Source: Lutjanus erythropterus
Lineage: Eukaryota; Chordata; Actinopteri; Lutjaniformes; Lutjanidae
DNA length: 64,000 nt
Assembly (NCBI GenBank): GCA_020091685.1
Contig: CM034606.1
Span: 16,895,695 to 16,959,694 of the forward strand
Direction of reading: 5' to 3'
Shown piece by piece: positions 1-23,889 of the stretch. A program made the position numbers and the translations under genes. Position 1 is the stretch's first letter. Every line of letters starts with the position of its first letter. The notes below the pieces were generated by a model. The model saw only the letters and a list, made by a program, of their open reading frames with translations, had not been told where the DNA came from and made no database searches.

Positions 1-3000
1 AGACATTGAACAGGCAGACATTACACATCCTCTCTGTCTTCCCAAAACCTTCACCATGATTCATTTCTCTTTCACAACCACATATTTCTCCTGCTCCTTC
101 CCACGTCCATGCTTGTTCTCTCTGGACGATGCTCTGGACCTTTTGGTATTGTTATGAAAACCATCAGAGAAAAAAAAAAGAGCTTAGGAACAAAACACTT
201 TTGTCCTGATCAGTGACATGCAAATATTTTATTCAGTTCAAAAATCAGCAGGATTGTGACCATGAAGATGCCTCATTTATAAAATGAACTTAAAATGAAA
301 AACCTAAGTAAAAAAAACACATATAAGTAGTAATTATGAACCCTTACTTTTATGTGAAAATTACTGAATTTCTCAGGAAAGTCTAGATTTGATTGACACG
401 GTTTTCCTGCTGGTTATGTCAGGTTATTACAGCCTGTGGTGAACTTTTCATCAGCCTTATCGACAATGTGATAGGAATAATCAATTAAGGGTGTGGAGAA
501 TAAATAAGATGCACTCCAGGCTTTGTGTTTGGCTTTGTTTTTCAGCCCACTGTTTAGTCCACTTAATAATCCATCTCATCTGGCTTTAATTTTCACTAAC
601 AATGCTGTGATCTCATCTTCCAAGCAGTTCATTTTTTCTCTGTTGAGAAAAGTTGAGAAAACTCAAAATTTCAAGGCAACTGTCTTCACTTAATTTTGGA
701 GTTTTAAGTCTAACTCTAGAAACCCAAAGAGTTCTGAATTTCAAAAACTGTTTTCCAAATTATCATTATTTTGTTCCCTGAAAATTAAATGGCTGCAATT
801 GACTTGCAAAGATTCAAGTTTAGAAGTAAAAGTAAATTATGCCAACAAAAGATTATAGGTCAGTTAAACCTTTTGAACTTTTTTTTTTTTTTCAAAACTT
901 GCAGAACTTGTTTTCCTGACAAAACCCTCATCTGTGCTTCATTATGTACGGAGGAATTACTGATTGTAGGGCAGGTGCCATCAATAAGTTAAGTGAAGGT
1001 TTATGGATCACTGTATGCTCAGTATCTTTTATGAATTGAACTTAAGCACAATGAATTAAGAATACGTTCAAGTGCAAATCTGAGAACATTTTGATGAATG
1101 AGGCTGCAGGGTTGCATGGTACCAACACCTCTCAACCACCAGGTGGCTCCATGCATTTGTAAATCTGATAATTACTCCACCAGGGTGGGGTAGCATATGT
1201 GGTGTTAAAGACTGCAGTGAAGTGTAATAGTCAGTTTTATATATTCATATTCTAAGAAATATTCAAGTATTCTGCTAAAATCAAATCAGTCTCTCAGGTA
1301 TCTTTCACAGCCTCACTTGGCCTGTAGGAAGTGATTATGGGGAGATTGTCTGAGCAGAGCAACGGAGCAGGGTAATAAAGCTGCTGGTGTAATTAAGATT
1401 AGAGCTGCTTTCACTGGTTCTGACAGGCACCAGACACCCACGCCGGACTAAGAGAGGCTGGATGGGGAGGAAGGGAGTGAAAAAGTTGAGAGAGAGGCAC
1501 AGCTAATCTTTAGTCCCATGCCCGTGGGCACAGCGGAGTGAGGGGGAGAGTGGTGTGAAGCCGTGATGAGGAGGAGGAGGAGGAGGAGAGTGAGGAGGTG
1601 TAACAGCGCAGGGATGATTACAGGGTGAGAGAACATGGGAGCAGGCCAGTGAAAGTTTGGGAAGTGGGTAAGAGGTCGCAGGTCAGACTGGGTGAAGCTG
1701 AACGTTGAGAGGAGACGTGGACCAAATGAAAACATGAGACTGTATTTATACTGTAACATTAGATTTACAATCTCACTAGATGGCAATCAGTCACAATTAC
1801 TTAAACTGCTCCACCCTCTGGCATATCCTGACAATCGCCATAAAACCCATGTCCAGTAAAAGTCAGCATCGCTCCCCTCACAGTACACAGTGACTTACTA
1901 CCATAAATTGTGTTTTTATAAGGCTGTTTTTCATGTCATCGTGAGGGCCAAGCATGTCAAATAAACATAAACACACAGCCCGTTGTGGCCAGGGTGGCAA
2001 GGATCAGTTAACATGCACAATACACATTCCTAGCTCATGTGCAATAACACACTGCAATCTAAACACACGTGATTTCATTAAGATTTCTCCAGACTTCTTT
2101 TCTCTTTTATCGATAAAATCACATTCAGTGGGTGGTCAAACAGTTGTGTTTGTTCATGGCATTTTTTACAGCAGTGCCTCCCAAATAGGTTTTTTATGTA
2201 AATGAATTATATTAAATCTAAATGTATAATATTTACATTTTTATATGTTTTTCATTGTTTAGTATTTAAAAATCAGACACTGTGTTACAGTGATTGTGTT
2301 CACAGGAATCTGTGGCTCAGCAAGTTGTCCGTTAACCATCAGTCCGAGGTTCAGGCTCCTCCTGTCCACATGTCCCTGAGTGTCCCTGAGCATGACAGCG
2401 AGCCTGAATCACTCCTGACGATTAGGTCAGTGTTTTACATGGTATCTCATCAGTGTACGAGTGTGCGTTAATAAGAGTCACTTTGGGTTAAATGACTATT
2501 TCATCAATTTAGTGCTCAAATTCCTTTGGAGGAGTCTTCTTAAAAAAATGAAAAAAGTAGGAAGAAAGACAAAAGCATGTTAGAACAGGATGTACACCAG
2601 CCAAGGGGATTTTTACAGCCTGGCAACTCAACAGTTTTTACAAATAACTTGCTGATCAATCAAACATTAATAAGCATCTATTAAGCATTTTGAAACTATC
2701 AAACCCACTCTGAACAACTGAAAAAGCAAGCAAGGTTAGTACAGTTAATTAAAACATAAAACATAAAACTAAAAATAGGTTGGAAAAAATATTTTAGAAA
2801 AAAAAAATAAAAACTAGAATTTAGAAAAGAAAAAATACCTGAAAAAATATTGTGTACTTACAAAACTAACTAAAATAACATTGAAAAAATATCAAGGTCA
2901 AGGTTCATCAGGGTTCAAGGTTCAAGGTTTTTAATTTAAATCAAATTAAAACAAATATCCCCATATTACAATTTTAAAAAACCCCAAACTAATACTGAAA

Positions 3001-5395
3001 CTAATTTAAAAAAAAACATTTTTATCAAACCCACTCTGAACATGAACTGAAACTGAACTGAACTGAAAGAAAAACTTAGAAACAAAATAAAAACTAGTGA
3101 GAAATATCAAACTATCACAAATTTGCTCAGCAAATAATATCCAGCGACCCTATGAGGCTGTACTTTAGTACAGCTGTGAATGCTATTGTTAGCATGCTAA
3201 CATGCTCACAGTGGCAAGGTAACAGGGACAGATCCAGAGAAATATTTACGGGGTGGCATGGAGATCGCAAACAATCACATATACAGTAGAGTATTAAGGT
3301 ATTTGAGGTAATCAGGGTATTCAGCCTGGTGAAAAATAAAGTTAAGGGAGCACCAAAGTTATTAAAATTCATCCTGAGGGGAGCTTTAAACAGTGAACCA
3401 AATGTCATGGAAATTCATCCAGCTGTCGAGACATTTCACTAAAAACAAATGTCAAACAAATGTCAATCTCATGGCGGCACAACACAGGAAGACAGACGAT
3501 CACCAACGTCAGCGGGCATGAAAATCCAATCCAATAGCTGTTAAGATATTTCAGTCTGGACATATCGACAGGCTGTTATTGCCACACCTAGAAAAGTAGT
3601 AGCCTAATATTAAATTTGCCATTACACATCAAACATCTGCAGATTATGCTGCACTGCTCTTACACACTCACTTATACTCTATACCATAAATGCCACAAAC
3701 AACCTGGGTGCTAAGTCGGAAACAAGTGGAACAAGTAAACAAAAGTGTCTTTGTTAGAGATTTAAGGAGATTTATGTAGCTTACTTTGGCCCCTACCAGG
3801 AGTCAGGGAGTGTGTGTGTGAGCTCAGTGACTCTGACTGCTCGTTCCAGTCGCGCTCTGCTGTGCCTGAACAAGCTTACACCTCAGCCAAACCTGCGTCA
3901 AACGATTATGTGGGCCTGCATTCATGCATGTGTAAGTGTGTCAAAGGGTCTCTTGTGGCATTTTATCCCGTATCCATTGCATTGTGACAGAGTCAGTGCT
4001 GCATTAAAGTAAACTGCACACTGAACTGCACTTGTTTAGAATATTTCTATGCGTGAAAGCATTGCTTTTTGTTTACTGACGCGAGCTGCTGCAGCCTGCT
4101 TTGTCCTGTTTTTTCCTCAATTTTGCTGAAACAATGTTCCAATAGATGGATGCCAAACTGAAATCTGCGTGCATGAATATGGCCTTGAAAAATAAAAAGT
4201 GTTTCTGATGGTTTGATAACATAGAATTACCCGAATCCTCAGAACTAAATGAAATTACACAGAGGAAAACAAGAGGAAGTTTGAAGAGAGGGGACAAGAA
4301 ATTCTTCTGAGGCAAATTACTGCTAAATCTGAATAACTGTGTATAAAGTATGTGCAAGAGCGGAAATTAAGAGGGGTACATGGGGAAAACCAGACAGCTG
4401 TTCCCCTCAACATATCACTGTAAACATAACCATATTTTATATAATGTGATAACAACTTCTGGAAACACGTGTTAGTTATAGACAAAAACAATACGTTTTT
4501 AAGTATTGAAATATTGCCTCCCCTCCTCATATGTTACACTGTGAATCTTGTGCACTGAACATGGTCGCCATCTTGGAAAGGGGCAGCCACATCTCCTGAT
4601 GTATGTATGCCCATGGAGGCAGGAGCAGGACTATCCTTAATTAAACTCATCATAACTTGCTGAATTTTTGACCAATTTTAAAGCAGTTTGCTTGTTACAA
4701 ATCTCAGACATGTATTTATGATGCATGATACTGTAATTAGGCTCCCAGTATGTTCTTTTTTCTTACTGCATGAAAAATGGTTGTCATGATGTAATCTTAG
4801 TTTTAAATTTTGCAATCAAGACTTGATTCATAATGAAGACATAATTACAGCAAACTTTATGTTAAAATATTATGTTTCTTGCAGATTTTTACATTTTTTT
4901 CTGTTATTTGCCCCCCCATCAGTGACAATAAATATCTGCCCTTGAGTGTGCATGTAAATGTGTGTTTGTAAGTTTGTAAGTTTTATATTAGTTCTTCACA
5001 GATAATTTTTAACCAGCTCTAATGACAAATGTGATACGGTGCGCAAATGGCCCCCGAACTGAACAGTTTCACCTTGACCTAAAGGTTGGAATGCTAAACC
5101 AGCTGAAAGTGGTATTGTTACTGTGTGTGAGCGTGTGTGAGACTGATTAGCAGTTAATGAAGCAACAGGGGCATTGAGTCACAAACCTTTCTGAAGTAAA
5201 CTCGTCCAGTCTGAGAGGCTCCACATCATGGCACTCACGGATTATCCAACTTTCTTACAAACATTGATTTAGCAAACCAACAACGATGCGTCTGGAATGC
5301 CACTTTGATAACAACTAGGCCACTAACTATTTCAGATAGTGTTGAAGTGTGGAGGTTTTATTTCTAAACAGTGAGAAGGGAAAGTATTTGAGGTC
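1..5395. other. Upstream non-coding region, no gene recognised
   Basis: I see no exon with a recognisable protein and flanking splice sites on either strand here. The open frames are short and of low complexity; the longest, on the minus strand at 1448-1786, reads through a GGA-rich simple tract. The stretch is AT-rich and holds scattered repeat fragments, for example a copy near 645-720 of a sequence that recurs at 8505-8560. It ends at the first coding exon of tmem72, so its last kilobase probably includes that gene's promoter, but I see no convincing TATA box. Confidence 0.5.
3120..3570. repeat. Dispersed teleost repeat fragment
   Basis: The stretch contains phrases I know from dispersed teleost repeats: a tract with 'gctaacatgctcacag' followed by 'aaatgtcatggaaattcatc', 'gagacatttcactaaaa' and 'gatcaccaacgtcagcggg'. 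It has no coding potential. The assignment rests on remembered repeat sequence, so the exact family and boundaries are uncertain. Confidence 0.5.
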
Positions 5396-15449
<10,054 letters not shown>

Positions 15450-15781
15450 ACGTCTCAGACTGAGCTCCACACTGATATCACACAAAGGAGAGCATGTGCA
15501 ATGTGTTTGTACCAGCTGAGTGCAACTAACTGGTGCAACCATAGCTGAAAACAACATTATGAAATATCCGTCCCACAAAAATAAGACTTTTGAGCATTTT
15601 TCAGGCTTCAGTAATAAGGTACTGTGTATTTTACGTGATTACACAACTAAAATATAAAGATTATTAGATTTTTTATTAATTGTTCTGCTGAGTTGTATAT
15701 TTTTTACCTAAAAAAGATCTATTTGTACAGATGAAAACTGTACATGTGAAGCACAATTTGAAAATCAACTGTATAAATTAT

Positions 15782-15787
15782 AATAAA
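15782..15787 (+). terminator. tmem72: tmem72 polyadenylation signal
   Basis: An AATAAA hexamer lies about 330 bases after the tmem72 stop codon in AT-rich sequence and is the first good signal downstream. A typical GT-rich element follows within 40 bases. Confidence 0.6.
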
Positions 15788-16405
15788 TTAAAACATTTGT
15801 ACCTACATGTGCACATGGGTGGCTTTTAGTCTGATAGCCTCTTTTCTGCACAGCCAGCACTGATTGAAAAGCAAACATTAATGCCGAGCAATCCAATCCA
15901 GTTACTGCAGCATGCATTATTCATGGGGCAATAAATTAGATCAACTGTTTCATTCATTCAGCGTCAGAGAAAATGCGCGCAAATGTGACAGAGAGAGTAG
16001 CGGGTGTTAGAGCCCGTGCAGGTGCATGTGTTAGTCACATTCAAGTCTGCTCATTGTGTGTTTGTCGTGTGTGAGCGGTGACCATGGAGACGGAGCTCTG
16101 GGAGGAGTGCTCACGTTATTATGGTGATGAGAAAAGCATCAGATCTGCCACCATAGGCAAAACATATCTTATGTGCCAACATACCAAACATAATTACAAG
16201 TATTATTCATGCATTAATAACATGCCATACGCTGTGCATTGATAATATTAATAGGGTGTGTGGCTCTATAAATCACCCTGAAATTAGCATATTTGTGATA
16301 CAAAAGCGTGTTTTTCTTTTGTTTTATCACGCTACAAAGGATGCAATTCTCCATATAGACATCGTCTTTTGTTCAGGTCATAAATCAATATTGTTTTGTT
16401 CTGTC

Positions 16406-16408
<3 letters not shown>

Positions 16409-16442
<34 letters not shown>
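16409..16442. repeat. (CA)n microsatellite
   Basis: This is an uninterrupted CA dinucleotide run of 34 bases. Confidence 0.95.
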
Positions 16443-16444
<2 letters not shown>

Positions 16445-18489
16445 TACACACACTGTATTCCTCAGTCCTTTGTTCACCTAACTGTGGATGTATGTAGCCT
16501 TAAGAGGCTATCTCTCTGCAGCATCAAAGCTAAAGAGGGAATCAATAAAAGCAGAGAGCCCCATTCATCAGAAAGCACCTCACTGAGAGCAGGGGTCGGA
16601 CACGTGAAAACACACTCACGCATAAATAGCCTGAAGGTTAAACAACTGGGTTATTCTACATATTTGACACCAATTACATCCCCGGCAGGTACATGGTGTC
16701 ACATATGCGTTCCACTTCTTTAAACATGTTTCTTTGCACAATTTTTCTCAGCTATCACATGTGAGTCAGGAGGGATGAGATGTTCTGGTGTTTTATGGGG
16801 AGAACAGAGAGTCTTTGTCCACTCATTGGCCCACAGTCAGGATTGTATTATCACCTTCACAATGATCTCTGCTCAATTAGCGGCTGAGTGACCCAATAAT
16901 AGAGGAACAAGACTGTCAGTTTTTCCAGTTAGCTTCCATAAATGTTCCACCAACTTTGTCATACCCATATCCTTTAGAATGAGCTGTTCTCTGTGGGGGA
17001 AGTTATTCAGCTGCTGGAACAACTTACTTCCTCTGTACATGTTAAATCATAAACCCTATTCAGACAGAGAGAGGGAGAGACTTCCTACAGTCTGTGTTTC
17101 CACCCTACAATAGCTTCCTAGATGGCAGGTCCAGGCTCAAAAACAGGATGGGTGAAATAAATCTTAACAGGTCGCAGGGACTTCTTCCTTTACTGCTGAG
17201 CTGGAAAAAAACAGGATAGGTCCTTCAGTGGAGGCTGCGGTGAAGGATTTGATTTTCTTATCACTGCAAATGTAAAGGTAGACAGAAAATGTCAAGAAAT
17301 GGTGCTTTGTATTGTGTAGCTGGTTTGATTTAATTCTGTCAAATGCCAAACACATAACACACCTGTCCAAAACAAAAAGAGGGACAAAACATATGATTAA
17401 ATAAAACAAAAGCATGTACCAGAAAAGGTGATATTCACAGAATTCAAGCAGGTTACAGTCTAAAACACTAGAAGAAAACACAAAATTATATGGCTTAAAC
17501 TAATGATTAGTTTCCTGATTAATCAGTGAGTTGTTTGGTTTATAAAATGTCAGAAAATTGAGGAAAATGTCAATCGCTGTTTCCCAAAGCCCAGAGTGAT
17601 GTCTTCAAATGTCTTCTTTAGTCCACAGCCCAAAGGTATTCAATTTATTATCACAGAGGAGTAAAGAAACCAGAAAATATCATCAAAATAGCTGATGATC
17701 AATTTAACAGTCGACAAATAATTGATTGACTAATATGTCTGTAATAATAAAAACTTTAACATATAATAACCAAATAAATAAAATATTTAAATAACTAAAT
17801 TATGTTTCAGAACACAAGACATTGGCTTCCCTTGAACATATTTTTTGTACCCAGACCAGCTATTTGTGGTCAACAATCCACAACAGATTACATATAATCA
17901 GGATTATGTAATCAGATTACCGAAAAAATAGGTATATATAATCAGCCCACATTAGATTTGAAAAATGTAAAGAATCTTTTTGACATCTGGCAGTTATAAA
18001 AAAATAATTAAAAAAAAATTCTAATGGTAAACAATGTTCCATTAACTCATAAAAAGCACATCTGACATATGTGGTTTCTAAGACAGTTCCGCCACAAAAA
18101 AAGAACCTGACGCAAAATGCATTTTATTTGCATTGAAAATGTTTCGAGATGTTTAAATAGAAAAAAAGAATACTCGTGAAATTCATTTTTTGTAGCTAAA
18201 ACCAGTTTTTAAGTACAAGATGCAAATTTTCAGTGTTGGATTTTCAAGTATTCCAAAAGCCCTGTTTCAACCCTGTTTCACCAAACTTATCTAAAGATGT
18301 GTTCTTGCATGAAGCACACCTCTAACCTGAGTTTTCCAGCAGATTATTAGTCAAAATTAGTTGAAATCAAGATTATTCTCTTTTTCACTCATCTTTGCAT
18401 GTCTTTGACCATACTGAGGCAAAGCACTCAGAGGCACCTTGATGAAGAGTAGAAGGTATGCAACCCTGATCTGTTCGTCCCGCCCTCGC

Positions 18490-18677
18490 TAAACGCTGAT
18501 TGGCTTAGGCGTATCAGTGCGGCCTTCTATTGGATGCTACTGCTGTTAGTTTTGTCCTCCAGCTCTGAATACCGCACCACCGGGGAGGCATGAAGCGTGA
18601 TAAGAAACGATAGACGGAATATCTCGCTGCTGGTGGATGTAGGGTACGGAAGAGGACGGAGGACGCACTCTGCTATG
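18490..18677 (+). promoter_or_regulatory. rassf4: Candidate rassf4 promoter and non-coding first exon
   Basis: This is a locally GC-rich block in AT-rich surroundings. It has two inverted CCAAT boxes (ATTGG at 18499-18503 and 18529-18533) and no TATA box. About 75-145 bases downstream the sequence ends at a strong donor, ATG|GTAAGA, at 18677/18678. It faces rassf4, whose first recognised coding exon has an acceptor at 27992 with only 16 bases of leader before the ATG, so an upstream non-coding exon must exist. This is the best plus-strand candidate I see. Assignment to rassf4 is inference; transcript data would decide it. The exon contains a short ORF of its own (ATG at about 18591, seven codons). 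Confidence 0.45.
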
Positions 18678-19220
18678 GTAAGAAAACTGATCAAATTCAC
18701 TGCAGGTTATTTTTTATAAGAAAAGATCAATAGGAAATTAACTTTAGGGATATAATCATGCGGGTAAACCCTGAAAACATAATGCCCCGGTGATAAGAGA
18801 TGTTCTGAAGTTGGATGCAGGTTCATAACGGTGTAAATTCAGTGTCTTGCATTTAGAAATATTAATGAAGTGGTGACTGGTGTGAAACTTTCCCTTTTCT
18901 TCAGCTTTAATCCGCTGCACTCCTATAAAACTACATGTTCATTGGCTGCAACATGATTCTTTAGCAAGTGATTCTCTCCTGTTAGCGTTTGTGTCGTTTC
19001 TCTTTAAATGTAGACGCTAGTGAAGAGGGTGCGTAATTTGGAGCTCTCCTGGCCATTTTTACGCGTGGGGATGGATTGTCTTCGGGCGCAGCTGCCAGAG
19101 GAGCTGCGATAATTGGATACGAATCTCGCGATGATCAAACCAATTAGCAGACCTGCAATGAGGTTTCTTTGTCCACCGAGAGAGCTTATGCACTCAGAGG
19201 GAATGCGCAGTTTTAGTCAG

Positions 19221-19296
19221 AAGAGAAGAGAAGAGAAGAGAAGAGAAGAGAAGAGAAGAGAAGAGAAGAGAAGAGAAGAGAAGAGAAGAGAAGAGA
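19221..19296. repeat. (AAGAG)n pentanucleotide repeat
   Basis: About 15 perfect tandem AAGAG units form a purine-only strand. The run lies roughly 550 bases downstream of the candidate rassf4 first-exon donor. Confidence 0.95.
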
Positions 19297-19420
19297 CAGA
19301 TTATGTAAATTCACCTAAATCTGAGCATCAGCCAGTAGACTGACCCCTATCTTCTTTGCACAGGTTTAAGCTTGTACTCTATCTCCTGTGCAGCCATGTG
19401 CAGAGGCTGAATAATTCATA

Positions 19421-20040
19421 ATAATGGTGACAGACTGGAATCCTTTAAGTTATGGAATATTTATACACCCATTATTATGCATGAATATGTATGACAGATA
19501 GACTGACCATCCCATTATGCGCCCACTTTGTCTGCAGCTTCCTTGGATGAGAGTGGAGGCGGACAGAGGTCACAGAAAGCAGGGAGGGAGGTTTGCAGGT
19601 ACTCCAGTCTGGCCAGTATGGGGTTGTTAAGACCAGTTTTGCAGAGGAAAATTCACAGATTACTGATATTATGGTTGATATAGTGAATTTTTGCGCTGGT
19701 ATGAAAATGACCTTCTCTTTTCTCTGAATTGTGCACAGATTTTTTAATAATGGTGACAGACTGGAATCCTTTAAGTTATGGAATATTTAAACACCCATTA
19801 TTATGCATGAGTATCTATGAGAGATAGACTGCATCTCATTATGCACCCACTTTATCTGCACCTTCCTTGGATGAGAGTAAAGGTGGGCAGAGGTCACTTA
19901 AGGCAGGGAGGGAGGCTGATAGGTAGAACCTGTGCAGTATTTCGAAACTTGATATTTGAGACCAGTACTGATTTTAGAGCAGAAAAATTCTTGCACTGGA
20001 AAGAAAACAACTTTCTCTTATCTGTAGATTGTCCACCGAT
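19421..20040. repeat. Tandem duplication, two copies of about 0.3 kb
   Basis: 19421-19745 and 19747-20040 are related in direct order with an offset of 326 bases. Both contain 'ataatggtgacagactggaa', 'cctttaagttatggaatatt', 'cacccattattatgcatga', 'ttccttggatgagagt' and 'gcagggagggagg'. They differ by substitutions and short indels, so the duplication is not recent. I see no coding potential. Confidence 0.85.
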
Positions 20041-23000
20041 TTTGTACTGATATGATGACGCAAATGAACTTACAAGGCTGCCTAGTTAAACAAATTACTT
20101 TATTAAAGAATATTTAATATTAATATTGAATTAACTAAATAAACATCAGTACTATTCTGTACCAGTCAAATGCTGATTATTCTAATACTGCCTGTCATTA
20201 GGGGCAGGTTGCAAAAGAAGAAGTACAGCTTGTCGGCATTTACACCTGCCAGAGAGCTCCTCTTGTCCTCATAAACGTTCCTCATTGTGCTTCATGTAAA
20301 TCAGCCCAAGCATCATTTTCTGTATTTTTATTAAACGTCAATACCAATATTCTGTATCTGTGACAGGCCCATATCAGCTGTTAATATTGAGCAGTCTCTA
20401 GTAGGTGCTGCTGATAAGTATTGTGTTGAAGTAAAACTCATAGCAACAGCCAACAAAAACATGGCCAAAACCTGGCAAGCGCATGAGCATATCTTTATGA
20501 ATTGCATCATAAATGTTGTATTTTCGTGTATTTTCATCAGATTTGCAGTTGCACTTGTAGTCAAGGAGTGGGAAACAAAATTCAGTTGCATAATTGGCTA
20601 TTGGAACTTGAGTGAAATGGTGACATTGCTTTGAAATTTAAATTTTATTCTGGGTGGGGATAGAAATTGTATTTTTTCTGTCATTGTGTCGTCATTTGAC
20701 TCTGGAATAGTAATAGGTTTAAATACAATGGGTTACTATTCCTTAGCTTCTTACCTATCAAAAATGACCTATCAACGTGACCCATTAGTGTTATCTTAAG
20801 TGTTTTTGCCTAAAATAAGGGCTAATTCTTTAAAGGTTAAATTGATCACCAGCTATTGTGATGATCGATTAATCTGTTTGAATCATTTTTTATGAAAAAA
20901 GTCAAAATTCTCTGATACCAGCTTCTTAAATGTGAATATTTTCTGGTTACTGTAATCCTCTCTGACAGTAAACTGAATATCTTTGGATTGTGAACGAAAC
21001 AAAATGTTAATGTCAGGCTTTGACATGGTATGGAGATAATGTGAGGAGTGGTCTAAAAGACTTTTCACGCTCAGTGTTCATTGTTTAGCTGAGTTTGCAG
21101 CTCACCTCCCAGAGATCACTTCCCAGTCAGACAGTTGTGTGGTTAGCACTGAGCAGTCTGTTTCCTGGTTTTTGTGGTGACTATCACTGCTCATGCAAGC
21201 ATTTTTTTTTCCTTCTTTTTGTCCGAAGCAACTTCTGTTTCAGCTGCAGGAAACACAAAAAAAAAACACTTCCTGTGTACCAGAGCTTACTCCTGGGAAA
21301 AGATCTACCTCATTTGCTTTTAAGAGTCACAGCTATTGTAAGTTTTAACAAACCAGGTCAAATACATTATGAGTGGGTCAGTAATAGATCAGTGGAGTTT
21401 GTCTAAGTTTAAATGTCACACATGAAACTTATTAACCTTCCCTCTTTATCATGTGACCTAAAAATGCACTACAGCTAAATGGATCATGGATCAGAAAATA
21501 CTGAGAGTCCCAACTAGTTACTCAGCACTTTGGAGTGAATACTACATGAAAAGCTAAATCTGTCCACTGTCCTGCAGGCTCTATTCCTGCAGGTGGTGTC
21601 AGAGATTATAACCAAAGTTAAATGAAGTGAAGAGAAGTGTGGCCTCCATTACAGAGCGAGACGGAGCAGATGCTGCTACACTTTTCAAATCAGATGTACA
21701 TAATGCTTTAGACACCAGGTGGCAGCAGATGTCAGTGTTCAGATGTAAACTTTAAGTATCAGTTTGTAACAAACAGTAATCTGTAGTTAGAAAGGGGCGA
21801 AAATAAACTGTTATGGATTTTTCAATGAGATATTTCCTTTTCCTTCCTACCCTTGTAATATACTGATTCTTTAAGTAGGTATAAATATTTAGCAGTCAAC
21901 AGAAAACCAAAACAGTTGTCAGATGAAGTTCAGAGTTGTAATGCAAACTCATGTTACATCATCATTTTCCCCCTTTATTCACCAATAAGTGCACATACAC
22001 ATAGACAATGCAAACATACTAACAGTGCATAACAACAACAGGTGACAGTGAGGAAAATAAAACATAAATAAAAACAAAACAACAAAAAATAAGCAAGTGG
22101 CGACCTGTTTAGGTTTGGATGTTCTTCAGACTTTTGCAGGATGAATTTGGTTCAGTAATTCTGTCTGTTCATACAAACATTTTTGTCTCTTTTTTCTCTT
22201 CCTTTCCTCTTCCCCAGCGGCATGATTACATTTACATTTACTTGTGTCATGTTGTGGCATTCACTCAAAGAAATGCAGAGTGTGTTTAATTGAAATGGTT
22301 GAGATGCTGTTTTTTGTTAACCTTGCTCCACTGATACTTGTTTTGTTAGGAGATCCAACCATTCAGCTTTTACTTAAGACGCCACAAACACAATATTTCA
22401 GTACAATACAGAACCATTACACAGTGACAAACTGTAAAAGTTATAGTTGCTATAAAGGTTCATAAACCGTCATTTGCCACTGTGTTTTGTACTTTCAACC
22501 ATGTGCTTATGTTTGCATCGCAGGAAGATGAGTGTAGTGAATTGCAGAAAGGGTTCAGTAAATCTGTAATCTTTCTAAATAGCATAACAATGAAAAACTG
22601 TAATGTAAATTTTAAATGAGATTTCAACAGCAGCGGCGTATTCAGATCCTTCACTTAAATAGAAATAGCAAGGCCACTGTGATTTAAAAACAAAAACAAG
22701 AAAATGTCCAATTGTACTTAAATGCATGATATGCAATGTTTTCCTTAAAAAAAAAACACAACGTAAAGACTCAGATAAACTTTTATTCATCACTTATGAC
22801 CCACTAGAAGTGTGTGTGGTGGTGTCTATATCTGCAGAGATCCTGCTCTCTTCCTGTATTTCCTTACTTTTGTCGTTATTTTTGCTGTGCTTGGGACACT
22901 TAACCAACCCAGAACATTGGTATTTGACTTCCCGGGAGTGAATGAAGCAATGAATAACATTCAACTTCAAAGGAGGCCAACTGCTTTTTATCAGCAACAT

Positions 23001-23283
23001 ACCAGCCTTGAAAAGTCCCTTAAATTACCCAGCCTGTGACAAAGATGGCCTTGTAAAGCAGTTTGCTTTCACTTTCCATCTTACTACCAAGTGCTTTTCA
23101 AGCACTGATTGATAATACCTGGTTACATACCAGCCTTGCAGGAGTCTATATGCCAGTATGTGTTTTAGGTGAATAACAAAACAGGTCAGCACACGCCGTG
23201 GACATTCACTTTCCATTACTCAAACCGATGTGTTTGCACAGCAATAGTAAGCAGTAGCCAACAGTATTACGTGCGTGCGTGTG

Positions 23284-23333
<50 letters not shown>

Positions 23334-23880
23334 CTCTTGTGGCTCCATCAGGATCTATCCTGTCACATGACTTACAGGAAACCTCAGAGCTGGTATTATG
23401 CTCGTTTATAAGCCGTCATAAAAGACTTTCAACAGTCCGCTCCTTGATAATCAAGACGTCTCAGTTGCGAAACGCCAACAATAGTCTATAAAAGTATAAA
23501 ACTATAATCTTTGATATGCACATTTTATGGTTTTTGTTTTCCAAAACACCTCCAGCAAATTCTCTTACATGGAGAAGTGACCTCCGCAGATTTGTGGCAT
23601 GGAAAGGGATATTTTTAAATTCACATTTTAATAAAACACACAATGAGCTGCTGTTATAGCTTTGAGATATTTGTGCAGATGTTTTGAGTGAGATGTGTTT
23701 GCTTTGTGACTGCCACTCGCTGACTCACATCCTGTAGTTTATTAACTAAAGCTGAAGCTGTGGGTTAAGTGACCTCTCATATCCTGGCAAGGAAGTAATC
23801 ATCTTTCCCAACCTTCAGTCCTAAAGATAATCAGGAGTTTTAACAATAAATCGCACACAATGCCACACTATTGTTCTCAT
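20041..23880. other. Putative rassf4 intron 1, non-coding
   Basis: I see no gene in this stretch. It is AT-rich, with small repeat fragments: 22627-22690 resembles the 'cagatccttcacttaa' family that recurs inverted near 41600. A (GT)n run lies at 23271-23328. Confidence 0.4.
23271..23328. repeat. (GT)n microsatellite
   Basis: This GT dinucleotide run of about 58 bases starts with three GTGC interruptions. Confidence 0.95.
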
Positions 23881-23883
23881 ATA

Positions 23884-23889
23884 TTTATT
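23884..23889 (-). terminator. Chemokine gene polyadenylation signal
   Basis: The plus-strand TTTATT reads AATAAA on the minus strand, about 400 bases after the chemokine stop codon. This implies a moderately short 3' UTR. Confidence 0.55.

Larger units (their letters stand above)
15450..18485. other. tmem72 3' flank and intergenic region
   Basis: After the tmem72 3' UTR I see no gene. A (CA)n microsatellite lies at 16409-16442. Around 15890-16140 the sequence is less repetitive, with 'gcagcatgcattattcatgg' followed by a G-rich block. This could be a conserved non-coding element, but comparison with other fish would be needed to tell. 17500-18200 is AT-rich and featureless. Confidence 0.4.

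Noticed and set aside
1448..1786. 112-codon minus-strand frame
   Set aside because: Leucine- and serine-rich low-complexity translation of a GGA-rich tract; no domain, splice context or neighbours to support it.
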